DNA from: Mesostigma viride
Lineage: Eukaryota > Streptophyta > Mesostigmatophyceae > Mesostigmatales > Mesostigmataceae
Reading direction: 5' to 3'
Length of the DNA stretch: 64,000 bases
Assembly: GCA_009746045.1 (NCBI GenBank)
Contig: RPFO01000912.1
Span: 62,001 to 126,000, forward strand
Made by a program: the position numbers and the translations under genes. Below, in pieces: positions 12,682 to 23,395 of the stretch. Below the pieces are notes generated by a model that was not told the DNA's origin, made no database searches, and saw only the letters and a list, made by a program, of their open reading frames with translations. How positions within the stretch are numbered: the stretch's first letter is position 1; the number at the start of each line of letters is the position of its first letter.

Positions 12682-13033
12682 CTGGCCGCGCGTGGGCTGA
12701 GGCCAATGGCCGCACGACCCGCACGCTGGCAGCTGGCACCCAGCTGACAGGGCCTCGTAGGAGGCAGTACCTGCGCACCCAGAGGCGCAATCCGGCGTAG
12801 TTTGGCATATATAGCCAGGTAGCCTTGACAGTTAGCTACACCCTTGGCTAGTCATGCGCTACCGCGCGCGCTAGTGCCATTTTGGCCCCTTGTGGCATGT
12901 TGGCATGTGTTATATGGCATGGTCTCTTGTTTTATCACCTGGGTATGGTGCATTATGCCCATTTGGGCATCCCTTGATGTTTTATGCCAACTGGAATAAA
13001 GTTTTGTGTTGTTAAGCTACCATTTATACCCCT

Positions 13034-13067
13034 GCCAGCTGGCACCGTTATAACGGTGCCAGCTGGC
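13034..13067. repeat. 34-bp perfect palindrome in the piggyBac 3' region
   Basis: GCCAGCTGGCACCGTTA is followed directly by its exact reverse complement. It lies between the transposase stop (12800) and the right terminus (13437), where no coding sequence was seen. Confidence 0.85.
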
Positions 13068-13442
13068 TTCGGCCATTTAGTAGCTAGCGTTCACAGTTTT
13101 GTGACATGTCATGTTGCCAATGCATTTTGGGCATGCCTGTGAATATATTTGACTCCTCTCAAAGGGCCAGGGCCAGCAGATTTGAAGAAATGGTCCATAA
13201 TGCATTATGCGTGTCTCGAACCCCGTGGGCAGTGTACCCCCCTGAGGGGGGTGCTATTTTTAGCAGGTGTAGGGCATGGATATGTGACCAACCAAATTTC
13301 CTAAACATTATTTGATATAAAAGCATGCTTGGTTCCAAGGGTGGGCCAGAAAATGTTATTTGGCTAGTTACTGCCAGGCGCACAAAGATACCCAAACTCA
13401 GTCCGTTCTCGTGGTTCCAGTTATGACAGTTGAAGGGTTAAT

Positions 13443-15867
13443 GGACATAAATCCCAAATAGGCCATAGCACACGCTCCCTCCCACAAGGCGACTGTCTCT
13501 CTCCCCTTCTCTTTTTGCTCGCTCACGCTGGCCTCTTCTTTCTTCATCAACAGGACAGCCGTATTCAAGGCTACCCCATCCCTCACCACACACGTGGTCT
13601 GTTTCAAACTGCCTACGCCGATGACACTACTAACATTTGCACCTCCTTGCGTGATGTTGATGCTGTGCTTGACAATATATCTACATACTGTACCGCCTCC
13701 CAACAACGCTGCAACGTGCAAAAGTCCACGGGCTTGCATATTGGCAGAACAACCCACCCGACTCTCCAACCTACCAACCTGGCGGTGACATGGGTCCCGC
13801 CAGGAGGATACCACCTTTTGCATAACTGCCCTATCGGTCGGACAGCCGAAGGGAGGTTATTGGAAGTCAAAACCTTTTTATACGACGAATCACAACAACT
13901 GGGCAAACTTACTGGTGTACAACAGGTGGCCAACCGCTGGGCTGGCGTACACCGCCTCAGCCTCCGGGGCAAGGTCCTCGTCACGAACCAGCTGCTGTTC
14001 TCCAAGTTGCTGTACTTCGGTCAGGCCCACCCACCGGATGAACACACCGTGTCTCTTATTCAACGACTGGGGCATAACTTTGTTTGGAAAAAATCGAGCG
14101 ATCTCAGCCGCCAGGTACACGGATGGATCAGAGAGTCAATGTCTTTTATGCCGTGGCCTCTTGGAGGACTAGGCTTACACAATATGCAATGGCGTTTATG
14201 GTCTGTGTATGCCAAACAAGTTATCTCTGCCCACATTGGTGTCAACACACACCCTGGATGTCTTCTGGCACGTGTAACCCTCTCACGTCTTACTCATCAC
14301 TCCAATGGTATTTCCTGGCACTCTGGAGCCGCACTGCTTACTGCTCGCCTCCCCTCCCCTAAGCTCACCAGAGGTCTTCCTTGGTACTGGGCTCGTATAT
14401 GGCAAGGCTTTATGGCACTTAAACCCGACCGCCTATTATTCCCCACACTACGTGAGGAAGTTGCACGCCAACCCCTATTCTTTAATGATATATACCTCAA
14501 CCCCCTTAATCGCCCCTTCGGATGCTTAAGTGGCCCTAACCCCTATGAAGGCTTCATAACATCCCCCCACCCTGTAACCACTATTCTCCACCTGTATATT
14601 CTCCACGGTGACTGCTACCGCCTCTTAACATATAACGAACTGGCTGCCTGGGTCCCCAATATGCCTACTTATGCTGCCTGGGCCGCGCTAGTACAAGCCA
14701 TACCCCCACGCTGGCACACACTCATGACTTCTCCCCGTGCCCCCTATAAAGCTGGTGAATGGTGCTGCTTTTGTCCATACAGCACGACCGCAACATGCTC
14801 GGGGAAGGTGATCGCAGAACTCCCCCTTGGAACCCTGCACGTTCAACTACTGGCGCCGCTGAGCGGCCACAATGGCTGTTTGGCTCAACTTACAACTGCA
14901 GTGGTGTTCCTCCCCACCCAGCTATGCCACCGGATTCGGGTTGTACCTTGGTCCCTTGAACAATCATGTGTATACCAACCCAACCCCAACCTTCCAGACG
15001 CTGCTATTATTTGGCTACATGTGGGATAAACTCGCCTGGACATGTTGTCATTGGATCCAGTGGAATTTGGCTGGGTGCTAAATCAGGGTGACAGCAGAAT
15101 TGTAAAGGGCCTTTACGAGTACACGGCAGAGTGGGGCTACACAATGCTCCGGCATAAAAACCATCAATTCCACCCCGGACGGACACGCTGGGGCGCTACT
15201 GAGTGGCCTGGCCACACCTGGGTCCGCAACATCACCCTCGCCGTTGACCACCGGCCCGTTGATTGATCGCCGCGCGACCGACGTACAACACCTCTTGATG
15301 CACCGGTCCATCGGGGTAGGGGAGATCCTTCACCGGCGATTTCACCACCCTGCTACTTGTTTATGTACCAACCCCACTGAAACTGTGGAACACCGATTTT
15401 TATGGTGTAACCTCCAGGGAGTTTGGACCTGGTTGATTGGTTTATGGGCAGCCTGGACATCTGAGCCTATCATACCGGTGTCTACCCGCTCAATTATCTT
15501 TGGCATCACTGGCACCCCTGGCCTTGAGCTCACCTTTTCACAACAAGCGTGGATATGGCTCCGCACATGCATGTTATATACAATCTGGACGGTGCGAAAC
15601 GATGTGGTGTTCAATAGGCGCACAGTTTTCGACAAAGCTGGGGTTCTCTCACGCTTCATTTACCTATGGAACTCCGGCATGCGACGCTACTGGATGGTTG
15701 CAAATGAACAAAACAAAATCTGGGACCCTGGCGCGGACCAGGATAAGCCCAGCCCACTTGAGATCTTTCATGACCTCATGGGCAAAAACAGGATCTTTAC
15801 CCACATGCCCAATGACAACCCCTTAGAAGTCCAGTGGCTTCCGTGGTCTAGTAAGGCTCCGTTTTAG
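13443..15867 (+). pseudogene. LINE ORF2 part 2: RT catalytic core and C-terminal zinc domain
   Basis: The frame resumes right after the piggyBac target duplication with GHKSQIGHSTRSLPQGDCLSP, then the RT catalytic block AYADDTTN near 13612. Reading continues to an in-frame TAA at 15027-15029, after which the same frame remains coding-like to about 15240. A frameshift there leads into the last part (to 15867), which contains CLCTNPTETVEHRFLWC, a zf-RVT-type knuckle found at the end of plant L1-like RTs. The stop and frameshift show decay additional to the piggyBac insertion. Confidence 0.85.
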
Positions 15868-15962
15868 CCACTGACATCTTGATACCCTAGGCTTAGCAGG
15901 GATTAACTACTGGCTATATTTGGAATAAACGTACACCTATTTACCTGGAAACTTGGACAATC

Positions 15963-16121
15963 GCCTATGCATTCATTGCGTTGCCATAACCGAGTTTTGG
16001 CATAAAGCCGGCATGATATGGCGAATTGATCAAAAGTGCAAAGGGAAAGTGGAGCAGTAATGTCTTAATCCCCCATTTCGAATAGTTCCATCCTCGAGTA
16101 TTTTCACTAATTCTGTTAGCA
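15963..16121 (+). promoter_or_regulatory. 5' flank of the four-exon gene
   Basis: The 159 bases between the LINE target duplication and the ATG at 16122 must hold the proximal promoter and leader. No clear TATA box is seen. The LINE inserted close to the start of the gene. Confidence 0.35.
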
Positions 16122-19100
16122 ATGGCTCGACGACGACATTCTGCCGGGGATGAAGATCAAAATGGGGAAATGCATAATTCGAAGGAGGTCCAGGGTGCTG
16201 AGCATGAAGTCCTTGCTCGCACGGAATCGGAGTCTGTCGTAGGAAGCCGGTTCAGAAGATTGAGCCTTGGGGCACTTGTCTTCCGAAATTCTGGCTCCGA
16301 TAGCCGACCTCCAACAGGAAGCGAGAATGCATCTAGCAAGAAGAAGCTTGGCGACAACCAGCCATCGGGCGGCAACCAGGTGCAGTCTGAAAAATCTGGC
16401 AACGACAAACAGACAATCACGGGTCTGCGGCGCCACCATTCACTAGAGTCAGGCGCCGGCGGCCGGCTGGGTGGCATCAGGGTCGGAAATCCAAGTGAGT
16501 TGATTGCGGCGGCAAGAACGTCCGTACGCGAGAAAGCCTTGAGGATTTCACAGAATTTCAAGCGGCCCCAAATGCAGGAAATGCCGTCGGTCACTCGCCC
16601 AGATGGCTCCGTTGAGTGGGCGCCTATGCGTTTTCGAGAAGTGGAAGCCCAGCGCAGGAGTCTAATGAACCCGGCTGGCAAGCCAGTGACGACTACGTCC
16701 CTAGGGTGGGATAATCCCGCCTACGGGCTGGATGATGTATCAGACGCGGTGACTGGGGAAGCAGTGGATGGTATGTTTCTGGTTTGTGTCATTTGATGCA
16801 TAACCTGCTGGTGTAGGTGAACAATGCAAGCCAAGGGAAAACATCTTACCGATCCAGGCAGAGGTAACTTCCCCTAGTAGCCAGCATGGGGTGCTGGGTG
16901 ATCCCCCCTAACTGTTGTAGTGGCTGCACGATCCGGGAGAGATGGGTGAGGAGAGGAGCCCATGGGACTTCCTCTGGAAGAATGTCCTGGAAATATGCAT
17001 CAGCTGGGCAGAGTCCATCGCGGATGGGAACTGGGCATGCTGGGAAGGCAGCACTCTTGTGGCTTGCATGCTGCATTCTTGTAGACAGCTCATGACAGGA
17101 CGCAGTCTTTGCTCACATAACCAAGCTCATGACAGGACGCAGTCTTTGCTCACATAACCAAGGTCGACATGGCATCTTCAATTGCAAGTAACGTGGTGTA
17201 GAGAATTCTTCATCGAAGCATTTGTGCAGCATTGTGCACTGTGAGCGAGGTGGTAGGCATTGGGCCAGATGTATGGTGTAGAAATACCAGGGGTCTGGAA
17301 TAGAGAGACTGCCTACGTCCATGCATAGCACCCTCTGAACCCTAACGGAAAACGGAGTCCAACCAGCTTGCACCAGGCTCTTGCTCCAGACATGCTATTG
17401 ATGGGCCGTCTCTATTTGTGCCACATTGTCAGCCCAACACATAGGCCCTGACACCATGCATATATACTCGTTCCCAGCATCGTCCACCCCAGTGTGCTCC
17501 CCCCCCCAGCACGCTGCACATGTGCCTCCCCATCCCCGCTCCTGCCCCTGCCTTTGTTTCCGCAGACTGTGCCTCTGTAGCCAAGCTTTTCCACGGTAAT
17601 GCTGCTCTTTCCTGTCCCAGAATGTTCCAGCTGCCCCATCCCCCGCACGCACATGCCTGCACCAGATTTTCAGTGCTCGTATTCCTAATAGGTATCTCGC
17701 CTCCCCAGGCTCTCGCTGGCCCTTTGTGTCTGATTGCTTCTTCTCTCGCCCCATCCTGCCATTGTGGTATTCATCTGTTTGTTGTCCTCCCCACCCCATC
17801 CCATACCCCTGCTGCGATGCATGCACCTGGCCTCGATTGGCTTATTGATAGATGCCTTCCCCCGGTTTGCCTCCGTGACCCTTGAGGCATGCGCATTACA
17901 TCAGGAACTTTGTCAGTTTGCTTTAGCATTCTATCGTGATCTAACCCGATCTAGTGTAGTCTTTTTAACCGTTTGCTAAATGGGTTCCCCCTGGCCCATC
18001 CCTTCCCAGGGCACGCGCCTGGCACGGCCCCCCAAGACCCAGACGAATACATGCCCTCCACGGTTGAGCTGCGCTCGATGGTGCAAATATTAGAGCTGGT
18101 ACACGCAGAAGCTGCGCTGCGAGAACCCACAAAGGAGAGGGCGGCTCCGCCCAAGGATCCGGCACAGCTGGCGACCGCACCACAAGGTGGGGCGATTGAG
18201 GTGGCCCTGACAAGCACTAGTGCCACGGCAAATGCTGAAAATGACATCCCCTCGACCATTGCTGTGGCACCTGCTGGTGCGGGGATGATGGCAGAGGCAA
18301 ACAGCAGGGTGTCAGATGCCAGTGGCGCCAACGGTGTAGACGCCAGCGCCCCAGCGGGCGAGGGCGATGATGATGTCGAGGGGCAGGAGGGCATGGATGG
18401 TGGCGACCCAGCGGGCGACGCCAAGGATGCAGGGGGGGAGGACAAGCGGCGCGGCCTGCGCACGTGGCTGGCCAAGCGGACACGTCGCAAGTCCAGTCGC
18501 AGTTCTGTTAAGGTGGGTGTGGTGGGCTCCAACAATTTGTGGGGGATGGCTGGCTGCCCACAGGCATGCATGACTGGGGGGCAGGGGCTAGGCCCTTTTT
18601 CTTTTCGAACTGTTTTCCCACTGTGTGGAGGGAGTTGCCTTACCGATTCGATACTCGTCGCTCAGCGGAAATGGGGAATGCGAGGAATAGTCAGGCGTGG
18701 GGGGGAGGGTTTGGCCGGCGGAAAGGCGGGAAGGGAGGCGTAGGTTGGGCTTTCAAGGTGGGGAGGAGGGGGAAGGAGGAGGGGCAGTGGATAGATTTAT
18801 AGTGCTTCTGCCTGATGTTGCCGGGTGTGGGGGCAAATCTGTGGTAGCGATGTGCGGTACAGTACAGTACATCCGCTACCAATCATAATGGTTGGATTAA
18901 TTATGCGCGTTCCCATTGGGGAGTCGCGGACCAGTGGTTGGATTACCGTGAGTCCTCATCAGGGGCATTCGTTTTATAACTAGGCCGTGCTGTAAATGTG
19001 ACTTGGAGAGAGAGAAAGTGGACTGGCATGCTGCTGCAACATTTTCCTCTTCCATCATTTTTTGTGATTTTCGTAGCATGAGGCACGTACTAGTATGCTA

Positions 19101-20830
19101 GTACTACCATGATTGACAGTAGTACATCACGGAAGTGAAAAGCGCAGCACTTGTGAAGCGTGAAACTGGAAGAACTCTCCCAATACATGCTAGTATGATT
19201 CTTGTACGAGTGGGTTATATTCAAGCGTTTGTATGTATAGGGAGGATGATGCTTCTTCTCCGTCATCTGTGGCCCCCCCCCGCTGGAGACAGAGAATTCA
19301 TGATGGCATGGTATTGTGGTGACCCCGTGCCCGCACCGACAGGTCCCTGCTGGCCCCGCGGCAGGCACGGTTGCGTCCGACATGACGGAAGCCCCATACG
19401 AGGGTTCCAGGTCGGGCCGTGACAGGTGAGTGCTGCCGAGTACCTTGTCAGCTTCCTTTGTAGGCTGTCTACTGCGGTAGCCTTCAGATGTTCCATCTCC
19501 ACCTAGCTTGGCTGGAATGGCAGGTTGTTTTGTAATGCTGTCATATCCATCTACCTTGGCTGGCACGGCAGTTGTTTTGTCATGCTGCCACGTCCACCTA
19601 GCTTGCATGGAACGGCCATCTTGGTGTTTTGCGGCCATCTGCATCTACCTTGGAGCAGGCCATGTGGTGCCCACCTGCACAGGCACGTGAGTCAACGTGC
19701 AACGACAATTAGAATCAGAAGCCTCTCTGTGCACCAACACACACAAGGACACCCACCTGCTGCGCACAAGGACACCTGAATGCACAGACAGTTCGGGCGG
19801 GGGGCATGCAATTGTTGAACGCCTGCACCGCTAGGTAACTAGCCCCTTGCAAAGCTAGGCAACAATCACACGCATGCACGCTAGGAGAACGGATTAGCAA
19901 GAAGGGCGCATGCTGGAACCAGGTGAAAGGATGCATGAACATTGATGTCGCCATCCTGGCAAGGGGCAAACCCATTCTTTGTTCCCTGGACAATCAAAGC
20001 TTTCTCCTGGGTCCCTGCACACATCCCTTGTGTCCAGTGAGTTTGCTTGTTAGCCCTTTCTCCAGAAGATCTTTCATGCCCTACTATTGCGGCATACGGG
20101 GCCCTGTGCCCGCAGTCCTGTGCTGCGCCCTAGCGTACACATACCGTGGCAAGGAAGCCTTGGCAAGGAAGAGTTCAACAGGGAGGCAGAGCAATACGAC
20201 CCGCGTTCTGTGCCCTCTTTGCCTTGGCCGCAGCTATCGGGCCCCTGCCCCCCACGGCACGGCACGGCACAACGTGACTCCCACACGCGTTTGCCTTTCC
20301 ATGCATAAAACTGAAGTCTTCGAGCGTGCTGGCGGTGGCACATCCTCAGTGATAACTGACAAGGTTGATTTCGGAAGCCGTTGCCAGGTGTCTTGTCTGA
20401 CGGCATGATGCCGGCAAACCTTGGGCTTACGAGGATCATCTTAAGCGGGGAATTGAGTGTGTCTAGCAAGAGAGCTGTAGGTACAGGATGTGGCAACGGG
20501 GGTATGCAAGCGGAAAAGCCCTCTCGAGATTGACGATGGACTCACCACCGTAAATCATATCTTAAGTGCGGTTTCCGAGGGGACTTGTTCGTGGCATCCC
20601 TGGTGCTGACCGAGTACTTTTTTCTTTGCATCCCATTTTTGCTTTTTATGGCAAGTCCTTGTTTTCTTGGTCAATTCTCGCCATTAATTCGTGTATTGTG
20701 CTGCTGCTTGGTTCCACGGGGCCACAGCTCCAACAAGGCGCGCAAGCAGAGCCCGACGTCGAGCCCGCGCAAGCACCCGGCTCGAACTGGCGTCAACGGG
20801 GCTCTCAGCCATCTGCAGGTGTCAGCATAA
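16122..20830 (+). CDS. Four-exon host gene, 445 aa, unknown basic/disordered protein
   Basis: Exons 16122-16770, 18010-18512, 19343-19425 and 20728-20830 join in phase with GT-AG borders (GTATGT, GTGGGT, GTGAGT donors). The joined frame is 446 codons, ending LSHLQVSA-stop. The protein starts MARRRHSAGDEDQNGEM. It has an Arg/Ser-rich N-terminal half, a short ordered-looking segment (EYMPSTVELRSMVQILELVH) in exon 2, and basic patches (RTWLAKRTRRKSSRSS and SNKARKQSPTSSPRKHP) that could bind nucleic acid or be nuclear signals. No known domain was recognised. TGTAA at 20947-20951 is a plausible polyadenylation signal. Clean phasing over four exons argues for a real, intact gene. Introns are 1.2, 0.8 and 1.3 kb and hold repeats. 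Confidence 0.75.
17087..17160. repeat. 37-bp perfect tandem duplication in intron 1
   Basis: The unit beginning AGCTCATGACAGGACGCAGT occurs twice head to tail (17087-17123 and 17124-17160). Confidence 0.85.
18889..18950 (-). repeat. Degenerate retroposon 3'-end motif in intron 2
   Basis: The stretch with ATTAATTATGCGCG followed by TCCCATTGGGGAGTCGCGG resembles, in minus orientation, the 3' hairpin plus TTAA tail found at several places in this window. It is short and diverged, so only the terminal part may be present. Confidence 0.4.
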
Positions 20831-20946
20831 GCCAGGCACACTGGTGCAGGCGGGCGCAAGCTTCTATGTGTACACTACCTGCATCATCTGGGTGGCAACG
20901 TGGCTCACTGATCTGAGCTGGACGGGCTCTTGAAAAGCTTGGCCAT

Positions 20947-20951
20947 TGTAA
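20947..20951 (+). terminator. Candidate TGTAA polyadenylation signal
   Basis: TGTAA lies 117 bases after the stop of the four-exon gene. TGTAA is the usual polyadenylation signal of chlorophyte algae. The motif is short and can occur by chance. Confidence 0.45.
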
Positions 20952-21056
20952 ATTATGACAAGACAAAGCGCACCTGCTGTGCGTTCTTCATCGCCTGCCG
21001 TTGCTGGTGGGAACTGTATAATATATTATTTGAACACTGCACTAAAGGTTGCTTGA

Positions 21057-21770
21057 ATGACCTTTAGGATACCTGTCATAGAGAAACAGGACCTGTTTAA
21101 GGCCCTGGTCCTTCCTGTTCTCACGTATGGGGCCAACACGTGGACCCTTGTGCACAGCCGACCTTGCCAAAGTGCTGGACGGCCCGGTCACCAACATGCT
21201 GCGGTCAATATTCCGTGTGGGCTATGCTGCACACGACCGCAAGGAAGACCTGTACCTCGGCATGCCACTTATCTCCAGTACCATCAAGCAGCGGCGCGTG
21301 CAACTAGTAGGGCACTGGGCTCGCACCAACCAGGTATCTAGACACCTCACGTGGCCCCTCCGCAGGGCTGCGACCTGCTCAGCCTGGAAGGCACCTCCTC
21401 ACGTGGGACGGGCCCAGCAATGCTAGACGCCGCAAGGCCCCGCACTTTCAAAGAGCAGCTAAAAGAGGACACGGGGGTTCTAGGCCTCTCCCTGATTTGG
21501 GAAAAATTGATGGACAAGGCCGAGTGGGCTCAGGTTATGGAGGACACCCCCCACACACAGTGGGGAAGCCGCGCGTTTGCAAGCGCGGAAAGCATGCTAG
21601 GCAAGACCCCTAGGGTCTGGGGCACAATAGATAGAGTAGGATTGTTTGTTAGATAGAATAGACCGGTAGGCTTGCATGTTCCCATCCATACATACATACA
21701 TACATGTCGGGGTCAATGCTCCGTGACTCCCCAGCGGGAGCACGAGTTTATTTAATTTATTAATACAGGT
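21057..21770 (+). pseudogene. 5'-truncated LINE, C-terminal RT remnant with 3' tail
   Basis: Three frames together give FKALVLPVLTYGANTWTL, then VTNMLRSIFRVGYAAHDRK and RRVQLVGHWARTNQ, then the tail around EWAQVMEDTPH. This order is typical of the segment after the RT domain in LINE ORF2. At least two frameshifts are needed. The 3' UTR has a GACCGGTAGG motif and a CATA/CATC microsatellite (about 21688-21706), then a terminal hairpin (CTCCC-CAGC-GGGAG) and TTTATTTAATTTATTAA. The same 3' UTR order recurs in minus orientation at 48.4 and 49.1 kb, so all are copies of one family. Confidence 0.7.
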
Positions 21771-22272
21771 CTGTCAGGGCCCACAGCCCATCCGATCATT
21801 TTGGGTTCTTGAGCTGCAAACCTTGTTCCTTGTGCCAAGTGAAAGTTTTCACTGGTGCCAAATCTTGCTAGTGTGCACTGCTAATCTTGCTTGTGCGTGC
21901 TGAGCATCAAGATTTAGAACTCATGCAGGATATGAAGTAAGACAACTATTCTGATTTGGCACTCCGCAAAGGTGAAAACCATTTGCGTTCAGTGCCGGTC
22001 CGCGGAAAACGCAAGGTAAGACAACTATGCCTGGCGTACGCATGGCGATCCAACGCCATGGAAGGACTAGCTTAGTTGTCTGAGAGGAAATATGCGAAGA
22101 CCGCGTGAGTCGCGTGGCTATCTCTAGGAAGACGTGCATGGAGGAAATAGCAATAATGCGAACAATAATTTAAATAAAGACAAAGTAAAGAGTAATAATG
22201 AGAATAACTAAAACAAAAATGGAATAAAGAAAGAGGTCATTGCTGGGATGTGATGCTCAAGGCACAGGCAAT
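21771..22272. other. No gene seen; short AGACAACTA repeats
   Basis: Motifs related to GTAAGACAACTA occur near 21947 and 22016, and inverted near 22072. They resemble the ends of the MITE-like element at 49.8 kb. No coding sequence was recognised. Confidence 0.35.
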
Positions 22273-22349
22273 GTTGGAGTATGGGTCAGGAGGTGATTCG
22301 ATGTTTCAGCGCCCATGGTGCCCGGCCCGGGTTCGATCTCCTATCCAAC
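22273..22349 (+). other. tRNA-like sequence with A and B boxes (SINE head or tRNA relic)
   Basis: TGGGTCAGGAGG fits the pol III A box and GGGTTCGATCTCC, about 45 bases on, fits the B box. The outer bases (GTTGGA and TCCAAC) can pair as an acceptor stem. The T-stem does not pair well, so a functional tRNA is unlikely. It is better read as a degenerate tRNA or the promoter head of a SINE. Confidence 0.4.
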
Positions 22350-23068
22350 AGGGTCTAACTTTAGCCTCGTGCCCAGCTCACTTCGATGAAAAAGTGTAAG
22401 GTGAAAAGGGGTAGGCAGTGAAAAAATACACAGGATGAACAAACACAACAGTGAGAGTTATAAAGAGGAGTTAAGGCACAAAGAGAAGTGGTAAAGGAGA
22501 GAAAAAAGGAAAGCAAGAAAGTTCTAAGTAAAAAAAATTAAGAATAAAGTAATATTAAAACAATGAAACGAGGAGAAGAACAAATTATTACATATGAGAA
22601 TACAAAACTGTTGAATAGGCATACATAAGGTTGACAAGAAGAAAAAGTAAAGTAAAAAAATTTAAAGAAAATGAGGTGGGGATGGAAACCCCTTGCAACT
22701 AACAGAAAACACACACACACATGCACATACGGCACACACACCAAACATAACTAGTGTGTGACTGTGTGAGAACTTACTTGTAGAAGTGACGAAGAGAGAG
22801 CAGCCCAATTAAAGATGCATGTTAACAAGGGTTACCGAAGATCTATGTGTGGAGGCAACCCGACTGGTAGAGCTGGGAAGCGACGTTGAGAGTACGTAGT
22901 AGCCTGGAAAATGCAAAGGAAATATGACTAGACAGATCGAAAACAATTAGTAGAAAAGGTACGCTCCTAGCATAGGAGCGGTTAAGTATGGAGTAGCTGT
23001 GTGTATCCTAGAAGCGAGACAATCTGCCAGTGCAGCGTGCTGCGACTAAAGGTGGCGTATATATGGGG
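22350..23068. other. A-rich stretch without recognised genes
   Basis: Low-complexity purine-rich DNA with AAAGAAAA-like runs and a short ACACAC run near 22710. No exon, RNA gene or transposon terminus was recognised. Confidence 0.5.
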
Positions 23069-23079
23069 ACGCCCCATAT

Positions 23080-23295
23080 TAATTAATTAATTAATTAAAC
23101 TCGTGCTCCCGTTGGGGAGTCACGGAGCACCGAAGTGCTTTTAATCCCTGTGTGTGCACTACAGGAGAAAGGGCAGAGACCCCCAGTCTCCTTCATGCCA
23201 AAGGCATGCCACAGCTGCAATCGGGCGCGGCTAGCTAAAAGGACAGGCTAACGATCCGGCAAACTGTGGGTGCAATAAGACCCATGTGAGCATAT
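23080..23295 (-). mobile_element. 216-bp 5'-truncated retroposon copy, TTAA tail at the left
   Basis: An 11-bp duplication ACGCCCCATAT (23069-23079 and 23296-23306) flanks the copy. Read on the minus strand it ends GTGCTCCGTGACTCC, then AACGGGAGCACGAG, then (TTAA)n. It is nearly identical to the 3' ends at 23861-24140 and 58204-58487. It has no coding capacity. Confidence 0.85.
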
Positions 23296-23395
23296 ACGCC
23301 CCATATACGATCAGGGGAAGGGCTTGGCTTCACTCCGTTTCCCTTGAGGGGAGCGTGCAGGGGTCCGCATTGGCGCATTCCTGCGCGCCCTACCC

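Larger units (their letters stand above)
9075..12800 (+). pseudogene. piggyBac transposase, two frameshifts and a hAT insertion
   Basis: The ATG at 9075 (MASPTGQLL) follows a good context. Residues of roughly 100-230 are very acidic with an RR/KK patch. The DDE core is recognisable: IDERSIASRH (first Asp), GYLYHANTYDK, HMAMDRFYTG (second Asp), LPNRRGIP, and YKAVDKFDQLASNY (third Asp region). The frame shifts near 10535 and again near 11045. The C-terminal cross-brace zinc domain is visible as CVVCATIPERKRTNFWCKDC plus further Cys/His. The coding frame reaches 11343, is cut by the hAT element, and resumes in the same frame at 12690 (AWAEANGRTTRTL) to a stop at 12798-12800. Family proteins excise and integrate at TTAA without footprints. 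All catalytic Asp codons are present, but the indels make this copy dead. Confidence 0.85.
8763..13437 (+). mobile_element. piggyBac DNA transposon inserted in the LINE RT domain
   Basis: Termini are CCCTTAAACTG at 8763 and, inverted, CCCTTCAACTG at the right end (13427-13437). Both sides have the piggyBac target TTAA (8759-8762 and 13438-13441). An internal motif containing AACGGACTGAGTTTG is repeated near both ends in inverted orientation (about 8812 and 13395-13411), typical of piggyBac subterminal repeats. The element carries one transposase gene (9075-12800), itself cut by a hAT element. There is one extra TTAA directly left of the left duplication (8755-8758). Confidence 0.92.
4516..15948 (+). 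mobile_element. Full-length L1-like LINE retrotransposon, interrupted by piggyBac
   Basis: A 14-bp direct repeat AAACTTGGACAATC at 4502-4515 and 15949-15962 flanks the element, as expected of target-primed reverse transcription. Inside are a 5' UTR (4516-5099), ORF1 (5100-6724), ORF2 (6777-8758 continued at 13443-15867) and a short 3' UTR (15868-15948) without a poly(A) tail. Subtracting the piggyBac insertion leaves about 6.75 kb, a normal length for a complete LINE. The C-terminal zinc motif after the RT domain matches plant/algal L1-type elements. The copy is inactive: ORF1 is frameshifted, ORF2 has one stop and one frameshift near its 3' end, and the RT is split. The element lies between the REC8-like gene and the four-exon gene at 16.1 kb. 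Confidence 0.88.

Noticed and set aside
16157-16681. A 174-codon minus-strand frame
   Set aside because: It is antisense to exon 1 of the four-exon gene, which is supported by four in-phase junctions.
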